Shown here: positions 24,256-35,841 of the stretch, in pieces
Position numbering within the stretch: the stretch's first letter is position 1
Layout of the letters: every line of letters starts with the position of its first letter
Assembly (NCBI GenBank): GCA_949358305.1
Contig: OX442315.1
Span: 31,398,427-31,462,426 of the forward strand
From: Strigamia acuminata
Lineage: Eukaryota; Arthropoda; Chilopoda; Geophilomorpha; Linotaeniidae
Reading direction: 5' to 3'
DNA length: 64,000 nt
The notes under the pieces: generated by a model
The model's database searches: none
What the model saw: only the letters and a program-made list of their open reading frames with translations
What the model was told of the DNA's origin: nothing
Program-made: the position numbers and the translations under genes

Positions 24256-27169
24256 ATGATGGAAACAGACACTGATGCTCTAACTGATCAACATTTTAAC
24301 AAACGGTATTGCATTACGAAAACGAACGAAAATTGGGTATTACCACCTGCTAATGAGTTATGGACTGGAAATGGATGGTCGGATCAAACACTATTGGCAA
24401 TGAAAGATAATTTAAACTCAGTTAAAAGCCTTTTAAATGATAAAGAAAGAGGTCCATGGAGTGAGCACACACAATCTTTGAATCCCGCTGGTAGTTCACA
24501 CAGTATTCAGTTGATTATCATATTAATTAAAACATTTATTGCTTTTTAGGTAGCATCATTCCCAATTTAAAACGTCGTTGCAAACCGGAACTATGCACTC
24601 AAGCGTGGGCCAAATGTTTTGAAATTATGTCGAATTATGAACACGATTTTTTTTTTGAATTAAGCTTCAATCAGTTAAACACAATCCACTTGTGCGAAGC
24701 TCCGGGTGCTTTTATCACGGCGTTAAATCATTTCATTTATTCGCGATGGCCTGGAAAACAGAAAAACGTAAATATTTGTGCATCCGTGTAAATGTCATAC
24801 CCTAGTAACCCTACACTCAAAATATTATTAATTTTTTTAGTGGAATTGGATCGCGACCACACTGAATCCATATTACGAAGGAAATTCACAGAGTTGCATG
24901 ATTAATGATGATCGGTTCATTTTAAACACGTTGGATAATTGGGAGTTTGGTGCGGATAATACTGGAGATATTATGCATGTTGCTAATTTAGACCGATTAG
25001 AATCGCGCGCTCGTGATTTGGGAGAGATTTCGTTGGTAAACTCAAAGTTGTTGTTTTTTTTTAATTATAAAATTTTAATTTTTAATTATTTTTTGCAAAG
25101 ATAACTGCTGATGGAAGCATTGGATGTCACGATAATCCTTCGGAGCAAGAATGTTTGGTGTCAGTTTTGCACTTCTGTGAAGTTGTAACCGCTCTTACAG
25201 TGCTTAAAAATGACGGCCATTTTGTTGTCAAGATGTTTACATTTTTTGAAAGTCGTTCTATAACGTTGCTTTATTTACTTAATTGTTTTTTTCAAGAGGT
25301 TTAAATCAACGCAAATTAAAATTAATCAAAATAATTTTTTAAAAAAAAATAATTTTTTTAGGTTCATTTATTCAAACCTGCGACCAGCAAAGAAGGCAAT
25401 TCAGAGATTTATGTTATATGCATCGGTTACGAAAAAGATAAACTAAAACCGTATGAAAATCAATTAAAACTTATATTTGGTAAATATTGAACACATTTTA
25501 CTTTTTTCTTACATTTAATGATTTTTTTTAGATTCTTCGTACCACGACAAAATATTACTGAAAAGACAACACATCCCGCAAGATTTTCTACATCATGTTT
25601 ACGCCTCATCCAAATTTTTTGCGGAAAAGCAAACGGCAGTTATTGAACGTAATGTTTTCCTATACCAAAACATCGACATTGTAACGCGTCAATATTACGA
25701 TGAAATACAAAGTAGTTGTTTGACTTACTACCTGAGAAATTTCAATGTCAATTTTATTGAGGACAACCATTTCATTGTACCACGAAAACTATTGGTAATT
25801 AATCTCGGAATTTGAAATTAGTTACAATTTATAATTTTTTGTATTTTTTTGGGTTTTAGAAGGCAAGATCTCCAGATCTTTTTCTCAAATCAATGGATGT
25901 TACCTTCAATGCTTTGCAGAAACGTAAATCCATGTGTTTTCAAGAAAAGGTTTTGGAAATGAACATGGAGCTGCATGGTTTTATGACCGAAAAATGGACT
26001 CCTGGTGATAGTGTTTATACAGAAGTTAGATATAAGGAGTTGTTTTAAGTCATTTAATAGTAAATATTCGATTTTATTGTTTTTTAGATTTACTTAGGAC
26101 ATGATTACAGACCAGGATTTGAGGGAAAACTTGGCTTAGAATTTGTAAAATGTGGTAAACCGTTCGATAAGGTTCAAAGCAGTCGGTTTGGTTGTCAGTT
26201 TCTCATTAATCTATGGAATGAAGCGGTGGAAGAAAAAATAGTAACCGTAAGAAACGATATACTCCGTAATTGTTTGTTTATTAATAATTTCTATACAAAA
26301 AATTTTAATTCAAGGAAAAATGTGAAAATCCGGTGAATTTTATTAGTTCTTTTACGAGCGAGTCGAATCGTAAAGTCGGAGAATTAATACTGGATATTTC
26401 TAGTTCAGGAAATTCAGATATTTCTAAACCGGAACTACCAAATATGGTGCAGTGTAAATAAATGTTAAAACCAAAGTTGGATAATTTCATTTTCTCATTT
26501 CTTTCAATAGAAAATTGTTTACTTAAGAGATGGTTTAAATACACCAAAATCGAGTTGTGTAAATGTTGAAAATGTACTCTGGGTCGAAGCATTAATATTT
26601 ATAATAGTTGTAAGTAAATGCCAAATGATTTTATTAATTTTTAATTAATTTAAAATATATTTTTAAAAACTATTTTCAGAATGTTGACATTACGAGTGAT
26701 GTATATTTGATAATTGAAAATCTAGTCACTCGATTCACCGTTGGCTGTTTCTATATTTTATGCCATTATTTTGAAAAGGTAAATACAAATTTAAAATACC
26801 TGGCACATTAATAATTTTTGCGATGGATTTTCAGGTGTCGTTACTACGCGAGGCTTCTTGGCCGGCGCACAATCATCAAATCGTGATTAGGGCGTGCAAA
26901 CGCAGACTCTCTAATAAAAACACGCTCGAATTTCTCCAGGAATTAAAACAAAAGATTCTCACTCAAGAAACTGAGAATTCTTCCACTTTGGAAATAGTTC
27001 CCGTACAACAGCTCATATGTGAGTTGTATACAAACAAATAATTTTACCCTACTGTATGCATCAATTCTTTTTAGGTGACGAGCAATTTTACAATAAATTG
27101 TACGACTTTAACAAACTGAAGTTGGCGCAGCAACTTCGTCTTTTATTCAAGGAGATCTGTAATAAGTGA
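24256..27169 (+). CDS. CMTR2: Cap-specific mRNA 2'-O-methyltransferase 2 (cap2)
   Basis: Methylates the ribose of the second transcribed nucleotide of capped mRNA and snRNA (Drosophila adrift). Exons: 24256-24490, 24550-24767, 24841-25035, 25101-25298, 25362-25479, 25532-25794, 25860-26024, 26088-26246, 26315-26446, 26511-26609, 26680-26778, 26835-27018, 27075-27169. Phases agree, about 719 aa (human 770). The FtsJ-like domain shows the SAM site [15 protein letters not shown], the catalytic Asp in [18 protein letters not shown], and the catalytic Lys in [13 protein letters not shown]. These are followed by [19 protein letters not shown], a CMTR2 hallmark. The C-terminal part is a diverged second methyltransferase-like region. 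The donor after 26024 (GTTAGA) is weak. The stop lies 137 bp from the convergent cPLA2 stop. Confidence 0.93.
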
Positions 27170-27306
27170 TTTCAGATACAATGATTATGAGTTTGAGTGT
27201 AGATTATACATATAAAAAAAAATTATTCGTAAATTTTGAATGAACGCATAAATATTTTATAAAATTAGTACAATTGGACATAACGAGTCAATTGGTTAAA
27301 TGGCGA

Positions 27307-30300
27307 TTAGCTTTTGTTTCCTTTTAATGTTAGTTTATTCATTTCATTCTCGGTTTCCTTCACTGTGTCTCGATTCGGTGTCTCGTCTCGAGAAAAGCTG
27401 CGCACGTAAGCTCTTAATTTAGAAAATGCGTCTTTTGTATGAATACGCATTTTCAGCTTCGCCACATCCGCTAAAGTAATTACTGGAACTGGTCGGTTGT
27501 TTCTCTTCTTTACAATTATTTCACTTATCACGCCCTTCACCGTCTGCAAACTGTCGTGCATATTGAATTCCATTAATTTAGACAATTGATCGAACAACAC
27601 CGGCGTGTAATTGAAGTTAAAAAGCGAATACGGATCGGTCGGATCATCAAAAATAGCAAAATCAGCTTCTTTCAATTCTTGTTCGGTTTCTCGTTTCACT
27701 CCTAAATATTAATATTAACAATTTCAAACAATAGTCAAACATTTAATCATTTGGATTTTACCTGGCGCTTTGTACTCTCGATATTTGTTGTTAGTAATAA
27801 CAAAATGAAGAATAATTGGACAATATGGATCGGTCGGATGTTTGAAGATGTAGCATTCCCTCACTTTCTTCTCTTTCGCGTAAACACTCGCTTGATCTCT
27901 GATTGGCGGGAAATTAACGTTGTTATGAATCGCCCATTTTTCCGCTAGAAGTAATTCCTAATCAAATTGAAAATATTTATTAATTTATTTAATTTATTTC
28001 AATTATTTTTAAGGAAGCAGAGTGGCCACCTTAAATGGCGGCGTGCTGTCACTGGGCCGAGCGCTGAAATCAAAACTTAAGAAGAGGTCGACGCCTCGTT
28101 GTGGCCGAAGTAAAAGCGGATAAGGCGAATTGAAGGTTAAACCGCCATCAACCAAATACAATTTCTTTTGTTCCGTCGGAAGTGCTTCGTTGTTTCCTTT
28201 GAAATCCACATCTAATAACAAAATGTAAATCAGAATTTAAAGTGTTGATGATTAAATATTTATCTTTTTTTCGTTTACCGTCAGATGGAGTTGTTGGAGA
28301 AAATGGAGAAATTGGAAACAAATAATTGAGCCGGAGTCCTCTGAGTGGGTTATGAATCATTCCAGCGCGGCCATCGTAAGTATCGAACCAAGAATTATTG
28401 AAAAAGCTCTCGATCATTCCTTTCCACATTGACTTTTGGGTGTTTTTTCGCATAGTTTCCGATAATTTTCGTCTAATACAACATGAAAAATTAAGTTTTA
28501 CAACATTTATTCAAAGAATACTAGTAGGCGCATTCATAAAGTCAGGTGTAACTTGCAGTTTAACATGTTTTGTTGTTTAAATGTAGTGCGCATGCCCACT
28601 GCGACTGAAACAGACTAAATCAACAGCATTTTTGAAGTTAGACAGAGGCAAGCAGTTTAAAAATAGTTTAATATGTTGTTTAAAAGTCTGTTTAGTCTAA
28701 TTTACTTTATGAATGCACTTAGTGATTTATATTTACGGATGTTGTGTTTTGGTATTTATGGCGGTTTCGGTTTCATCTTCTTCCGATTCGGATTGCTCGT
28801 CATCTTGTACGACTGTAAATTTTTCTATAAAATGAATTCATACTAATTAACATACAACCAAAAAAAAAAGTATCAAGTTAAAATGCCTAGTTCTTCATCA
28901 AGTTCCACTTCGTCACATTTCGACTCGTTCTCTCGCATCATTTGTGCTAAATCTTTTCTTCCGTTCTCTTGCACCAATTGCTTGAAAAGAATGCAAAATG
29001 CACTACCCCAAATTCCTGTTAGTAAACATATTGCTATATATTTTCGTACGGTGTAAATGTTTGAAAGTTAACTCAGTCATACCTTGTAAGTAATGCAAAG
29101 GAAATTCACCATAATCCTTAATAAGTCTTCCCAGATACAATTTGCAACCGAAAATATCCGATCGCATGAAAGTACCGTATTTAGCAATACCTACTTCGAA
29201 CGGTGAAAATTCAATCCACTCTTGATAAACTTTAGCCATGACATTTTTTTTCACGTGAAGACACGTGTAAAGTGGAAATGGAACCGATCCATTTGCGACT
29301 TTTGCTCGTTGCTCACTTAATGTGCAATCTTTTCTCTAAAAAACGAAAAAAAAAATTGAAATTTATTAGTTTAATATTACCGAGCACAATGAACTGAGTA
29401 TAATACATTTTTGAGCAAAGTATCTCCGAGTAAATGGCCGAAGAAATCAGTAAAACTAACATGTTGACCTTTTCTGTGCTTGGTATAAATGGCGCCCATG
29501 TATCGATACAAGCTTTTAGGACTTACGAGACTCAAAGGACTATGATTGATGCTGTCTTTCAGTTCAGTTTGCAGCTCGCCAGGAGATTTTGATGGGAAGT
29601 CGGGATGAGAGTACAGAGTAGAAAGAAACCTGTTGTGCAAATATCTTTATTATTTTTGCAAGAAGTATTGAATTTTTATGTTTTCCCCAGATCTCGGTGT
29701 AAATGCAAGGTTGGGGACTGAAGAAAGTATTTCTACACAAAGTGTAATCACAAATACAAAGAGCATGCTGTAACCTAAGCACAAGACAACATCGTGATGG
29801 TACAATCAACAAAACCCAGACTATGTTACCTTGACACCTTCAATTATATAACTCCCACTGAGGCCGGCTTATTTATAATCACTCTGTGACTAGAATAGCA
29901 ATAAGCAGCAAAAACAAACCTATTAACACGGATAAATTATTATTCGTGTGCCAACTGCCAATTGACTAATAAATCACATTCATAAAAGAAATTCATTTGG
30001 GATTTTTATTTTATTTCTAGAATTTTACCATGCTGATCCTGATAATCCGCTGGTATAAGTTACGCAGTCCAGTAATCCAGTATTCGATAACGCCGCAAAC
30101 ACTCCACTGAAAGCAACCATAGCTCTAAATCCACCACCTGATCCTAACACCCCAATGACTGGCACCTGTAAATAATCGAAACAAATACAAACTTGATTAT
30201 AATTCCCTGGTAAGTGACTTATTTTTGCATGTACACTTTACTTCGTCTAATACTTGAGGACCATTTTTCCCGAGCAGTTTATTCAGACTCTCAAAGACTT

Positions 30301-31533
30301 TTTTTTGTCTGGTTTGCAAGAATGCCTTTTCTTGATCGCATAATGCTAAGCTGTATCTTAAATCGGGTGTTGTACTGCAAATATTTGAATTTAACAAATA
30401 GGGAGGAATGTATAACTCGATATACGTACTCGTGTTTTAGCAGAAGCGTGAAAGAGACCTGCGAGCTCTGAAAGGCACAAGTTTGATGAATAATTAATAT
30501 TTATAAAATTAATTATCCGCAAAAAAAATATTTACATTATCAAATGTTATGACGACATGTTTTTCCTCATCAAGTTCCAGTTGTGATACGTCGTACTCCT
30601 TAATACCGAGCGTTTCATCAATAGTGTAATTGGCATCTCTCAATGTTATTTCTATCGAGCAAAGCCAAAGAAAAGTCGTATATAAAATATTAAAATAAAA
30701 TATTAATTAACATTTTACCTAAATTGCAATTTTTATCATCCAGAACAAATTCAAAAGTCTCCGGCCATGTTGGATTTACGTTATTATTTACGTAAGCTGT
30801 TCGTTTATGTCCGTGCGGTGTTGTTTTCATGTAAAACACGAGATAAGGATCAGGTGTATCGACTGAAATTGAAGTTATTTTTATTTTTATTTTATATTAA
30901 GTGTTTTGTTTTACGAACTGAAATCTTGTGCCCATCCTTTAGTAATCTTGTGTCCTTTTAAATTGCTTATTTTGAGGATATGGCAGGGATCAGGAGTGAC
31001 CTGAATTGACAAAAAATTTAAGAGAGTTAACAAAACACGAGGATTACAATGGATTTTCGATTTTAAATGCACAAAACTCACCTCAAAAAGTTGGAATGGA
31101 TCAAATCTAAGGAGGAATACATAAAAATATCATCAAAACATTAGAATTTTAAGGAGTTAAACGTAAAATTACAATGATTAATGTTTTTAGTTCTGGAAAT
31201 CAGTCATTTGCATACATTGTGCATTATTTTTATACTTTACCCTTTGATGTCCACATCTGCAAGTGCAGAAAAACAGCGATTTTTAAGCAACGACGCGAAC
31301 ATGTGGGTTCTTTACGCGTATAAAATTTATGCTAGGATGCGCAACTAGATTTTCCAGTTGCGTGATAATTTTTACTTTACTCCTTTCCTAGACAACTGTG
31401 GCCGTGACCTAACTTTAGCCCCTGGCTATTAGAAAGCGTGTAATTTCTTCTGATTTTTTTTTTGTTGTTGTGATTTTTGTAAGAAATTTTTTTACAGACA
31501 ATTTTTTTAAATTGACGATATTGACATACCCAT
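27307..31533 (-). CDS. PLA2G4A: Cytosolic phospholipase A2 (group IV, C2 domain plus lipase)
   Basis: Calcium-dependent enzyme that releases arachidonate from membrane phospholipid sn-2. Exons: 31530-31533, 31241-31256, 31082-31106, 30919-31000, 30719-30862, 30536-30651, 30430-30467, 30242-30374, 30029-30165, 29407-29629, 29083-29335, 28887-29015, 28737-28812, 28279-28472, 28030-28211, 27762-27957, 27307-27701, giving about 780 aa (human 749). The N-terminal C2 domain (about 15-140) has DTPDPYLVF and NNNVNPTWPETFEF with its calcium-binding Asp residues. The catalytic alpha/beta domain sh-ows GVLGSGGGFRAM (Arg200), the nucleophile Ser228 in SGLSGSAW, and the Asp of LVDGGLTFNSP (about 545). Residue numbers almost equal those of human cPLA2-alpha. 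The acidic linker SESEEDETE lies between. The intron after 28887 would need a GC donor. The symbol is by similarity; it could equally be called cPLA2. Confidence 0.93.
28521..28723. mobile_element. MITE copy A, GCATTCATAAAGT family
   Basis: About 203 bp inside a cPLA2 intron (between exons 28737-28812 and 28279-28472). The left end reads TAGGCGCATTCATAAAGT and the right end, reverse-complemented, reads CACTAAGTGCATTCATAAAG, so the ends are inverted repeats. The body shares long stretches with the copy at 38275-38455, including TTTTGTTGTTTAAATGT and GCGCATGC followed by CACTGCGACTGAAA. It has no coding capacity. The right end begins CACTA when read inward, but the superfamily is not established. 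Confidence 0.75.
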
Positions 31534-34058
31534 TTGCTTGTAACGGCTGGAATGTTCTCTTAAAGTATTCCATTTCTCTTTTCCTGCCAAAAATAAAGTA
31601 AAAGAGTAAATATTTGAATTATTTGTTATTTTTGTTTAATTTTGGAATGTTTTCAAAACACATATTTTGAATTCTGCAACTTTTATTTTAAATTTGGGTC
31701 TAAAAAATATCAATTCACAATTTGACTAGAATTGGTCCATTTTGGTATCAAACCCCTTCTTTTATTTCTGTTTATTTCTATTTACTTCTATACACAGACG
31801 CTCATTAGCATAAATTGTTACGAAATATTCGAGTAAAGTCAATACTAATGTACTTTACTGAGAATTTTATTTCCGTGATTGTCTGTGCAAATGCAGCCTG
31901 AAAAATCACTTCCTTACAGCTGGGTTTACACTTTACAGAACCTTAATTCGGTTCAGTGACTCATCTATCTTTTTACTTTGAAAGTTGAATCAATTTTTTC
32001 ATTTGGGCTTCAACTTTTCAATTTTTTTTGGATATCAGCCAACTACAGTTGTATTTTTTCTCCATTGCATTGCATTTTGGGTAAAGTTAAAGTTCACCAA
32101 CCAAGGTAAAATTGCGCCATCTTAAAATGATGCTGCATTATCCCGGTAGGTCGAGGCTGTTTATTGCAGCAAAGAATGACAGAGTCCTCTATTCTGGCCG
32201 GAAAATTCTGTCAAGTGCTTTTTAACATCAGATTCTCAGAAAACTCTTTAATCACACTGGCGGCTCTTCTTTTTCACTTGAAAAACATCTTAGTTGACGC
32301 CTGTTCACCTTGCATGCCCATAATCCCCAGTTAGCCGCAAAGAATGAGATAGAGATAACTTTACAGCAATAATTGGAAAATAATTTCACCATGGATTTAA
32401 CCAGAACTAAACGTAATCACCATGTAGTTTGCACAATGTCTTAAACAGAAACCACATGTGGTTCCATTAATCGAAATGTAAACGAAAGAGGAAAAATTTT
32501 AAACATTTGTACAGTCGGCTCGGTTACGTAAAAGTCTAGTCTGCAATGAAATAATTACACAGTAACTTTAAACCGGTGTGGTATATGATAATTTGATTTT
32601 TACATGCTTAAACCTTGGATGATTAAGGTTAAACTCAAGGGTCAAGTGCAAAAGTTAAAAAAGTGAATTGCATTTTTTGACTGCCTTCGGGTGGGCTTTA
32701 CTGCAAATATGGCGGAATTTTAGTTTTGGGTTTTAGAAATTCTAAAGATTATAAAAATATAAATAAAAAAAATTCACAAATGGTTGAAAATTGTAAAATT
32801 GAAAATGGCGAAGATGAAGTTTGTTTTTGTGGTATTTTTGTTTCCTCGAGTAATATAAACAGTAGAAAACTAGCGGAATGATTGTGCAGATTCCTCGGTG
32901 CAGATTCCTCGAGAACTTCCAGCTTTTATTTATATGCAAGAAAAGTACCAGCTGCAAATTGCAATGACCCCACAACTCGTTCCGACTAATTTTTAACCCC
33001 TTTTTATATGTTTGTCCTCATTAAATGAAGAAAATCAGCTGCAGGCTAGTTCTCAAGGAGGTGAGAAAGTATTTTTTTTTGCACTCTGAACCTGTCTGAA
33101 CACAAAAAAATCAATAATCCAAAATGTGGGAAAATGAACACAAAAATTCCAACTTCAATAATTCGTACTCATTTACGCAGGCTTTGGTATAATTTAGATA
33201 AAATCAAAAATAAGCCTGGAAAACCATTAGTTTATTTTTTTTAAATATAAAGTAAATAAAACAGTAGATAACTTGCATTATCAGAGAGAAAACCATTATG
33301 TAATAGACATTTGTTCAGTTTTAATTTAAATTTAAATTTAACAGAATAGAATTAAATAAAAATATTTGTTTAATCAGTTATTGACAGATTCAGGAAATAA
33401 AACCATTTCCTACCAAAAGACTACTATTTTGTTTTCCAACTTGAACAAAAGTGTGATTGGCAACTTATTAAGCCTTCTTTTCATCCGTACGCAACACAAT
33501 AGAGACATTTTTCTCACAATAAATTAAATAGGATATTCAACGTAAAAGTCACACTATAAATTACCTTTAACCTTGTAAGATATGATGACGTCAACTTGCG
33601 AGCGGGGATCTCCTTTTATTCCAATATTCAAATGTCTATACACAAAATAATGGAAAATCCAAATTACTTTCATCAAACATTAGTAAATCATGGACTAAAA
33701 TGAGCTGACGTTGTGTGTGCGTGTTTCATTTGACAGTTCTTTGGTTGGCGAGTTACTCGACCGGGAAAATTATTAGATGTAATTGTTACTTAAGTAGTTT
33801 CCATCTCACTTCTTAGTGGTGGTTTTGTCGGCTGCCACTCCCTCAACAAAAAACTGATTTGTGACGTTGTAAATCGAGGATGTTTATATTTTGATTACGT
33901 ATATGAAAATACTGATTAGAAAATTTTGATTTTTACACTAAAAATATTTATTTTTTCTATTTTAAGATTTTTTTTTTTACGTTTTTACGCCTGGTGAACG
34001 TTTATTTCATTACATCAAATGTTTCATCATTAAAGTTATACATATACACAAGAACTAT
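31534..34058. other. cPLA2 5' leader region, long first intron
   Basis: No coding sequence is supported. An internal 5'UTR exon part (31534-31583) precedes the start codon, with acceptor TTTTTGGCAG on the minus strand. The rest is probably the first cPLA2 intron, up to a candidate leader exon at about 33565-33650, and then its promoter. The 32742-32975 minus-strand frame is low-complexity and not convincing. Confidence 0.45.
33565..33650 (-). other. Candidate non-coding first exon of cPLA2
   Basis: On the minus strand, GC-richer sequence (GGAGATCCCCGCTCGCAAGT, then TGACGTCATCATATC) ends in AAAG followed by GTAATTT, a usable donor at 33564/33565. The next minus-strand acceptor with a suitable exon is 31584-31586, leading to the cPLA2 start codon. 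The palindrome TGACGTCA at about 33590 is a CRE-like site. The 5' boundary is a guess and the exon role is inferred. Confidence 0.35.
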
Positions 34059-34088
34059 TTGTTTAATATTATTATTTCACTATTCAAG

Positions 34089-34960
34089 ATGCTTTTCAGA
34101 AAAACAAGTCTGAAAACGTGTTTTCTAACGATAGCTAGGAATTACAACGAAATTCATTCTTTTTTATCGAGTCTTCCGCATATTCTCATTAATGAAATTT
34201 ATCAACGACGAGATGAATTGAAACTTGGCGATTGTCTATTACATTCGGACATTTTTATTAATTCTGGCACGAGAGAATTAGACAGTTTGATCTGAGTGTA
34301 AATCAAGTTTTGGCTAGAACTGGCCAGATTTGTACAAACCTTACAAAATTAGTCGTATGATAAAATGCAACCCCAGTGCGTAATCGCGCTGTTGAAACAC
34401 TCAACGCAAATTCAACATATCAATTTCTATTAAAAACAAGTGGTGTATGGATGAAATAGTAACAGTAATCGGTGAACATTGTCCACAATTAAAGTGCCTC
34501 GGCTTAAGAGGCTGCCACTTGGTAACTGATAGCGGAATTGGGTCATTACGCAACATGAAAATCGAATATTTGAACGTCTGCAAAACAGCAGTGACAGTCG
34601 ATGGAGGTTTATTCCTTTTAAAAAATCTCTCCATTCTCAAAGTATTGAAATTTGACGAACTGACCACCGTTGTTTCAAGTCGATCCAACAGTCACTTGGG
34701 AGGATTATAACTCTCGAAGAGTCATCGTGGTGTGGTTGGACAGAAGAAGGCTTGACTCTTGACCATTCTGCCCACTGTGTATTAAAATTTACGCTTATTT
34801 TACGTTCGGTCAGTTAAACTCAATTATTAAATTGCTCGATGTTGAAAATTCTTTAAACACGATTACGTTATGTTCTTGTATGCAAGAATTAGCGTGCGAG
34901 CTTATTAAAGAGCATGTCCGAAGTAAAAACATGGACATTGTATGTTCTGGGCTCTGGGGC
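34089..34960 (+). pseudogene. Intronless leucine-rich-repeat gene relic
   Basis: The plus strand shows LRR-protein pieces in several frames. MLFRKTSLKTCFLTIARNY and FLSSLPHILINEIYQRRDEL lie at 34089-34294. After a frameshift come FDLSVNQVLARTGQICTNLT and KLVV (about 34288-34360). Then KCLGLRGCHLVTDSGIGSL and KIEYLNVCKTAVTVDGGLF (34447-34710), and after further disruption NSIIKLLDVENSLNTITLCS (about 34817-34875). Stops and shifts separate the pieces and no splice sites explain them. This looks like a decayed F-box/LRR-type gene or a retrocopy. It lies between the divergent cPLA2 and COX genes. The identity of the parent is unknown. Confidence 0.65.
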
Positions 34961-35841
34961 TTCTGTGATCACAAGTTTAGTATAACAAAATGCTAAAACG
35001 TAAAATTTAAAATTTGATTTTCTTTTTCTAATTGTTAATTAAGCCGACCGATTACCCGAACAGCAGTGATCGATTTTTATTGATTTTTTAATCGGTTATT
35101 TACGATTTTTTATTTTCAAACACGGTACAGCATAAACCTTATGTCAGATTATGCAAACAAATCGGTTTTATGAACATTTATGTTTCCCAATAGCTTAGTT
35201 TGGATTATTGATGCTCTACTGTAGCATTATTGTGATAAGTCACGTAAGTGAATACTGATGTAATACGTTTTTCTTTCCTCAAGTTCATCTACTGGTGACT
35301 AAACATCCTTACAGTCTCCCTTTGTTGATTTTATTGATCATTTAATACAAATTTCTTAAAAGGTGGTTACGAAATCATATCGAGGGTTTACACGTTAAAA
35401 CGGATGACGTCATTTAATAGATTCATGAATGAAATGAGTTGATTGAATTTTACAAATTCATTCGGTGAGGGGAAACCCATATAGTCCATAATTCTCCTTT
35501 GATTGATGCGCCAACTATTAAAAAAATCTTTATACATCTTTTTACATCTTTACAAAAAAAAAGTTACTTTGTTTTGTGTTATTTTTTCTTCATTTTTTTC
35601 TTGGCTCGTAAACTGCTGCAGGGTGTTTGTGGAATGGATTTTTTAAAAACCACAAAGCGTCAGGTGATGGCGTCACTTTGTAGGAAAAAACCTCCTACAT
35701 GTGAAATTTATTTACAATATAAGAAACAGCGTAGTGTGTGTGTGCCATTTATTCAGTAGAAGACACACAGGGAGTAAGGTCACCCGAAAATTGTGTATTC
35801 ATGATGAAAAGTTGGTCTTTTTATTTATTATCTTCAAATTT
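34961..35841. other. COX upstream region
   Basis: AT-rich DNA between the LRR relic and the first supported COX exon. A frame open through the COX signal peptide extends up to 35701, so a spliced upstream leader exon is possible. The sequence GGAATGGATTTT with donor CAGGTGATGG near 35663 is one candidate, but its phase does not fit. No TATA box is evident. Confidence 0.4.

Noticed and set aside
31530..31573. ATG at 31573 as the cPLA2 start
   Set aside because: Its frame does not join the following exons in phase; the ATG at 31533 does.
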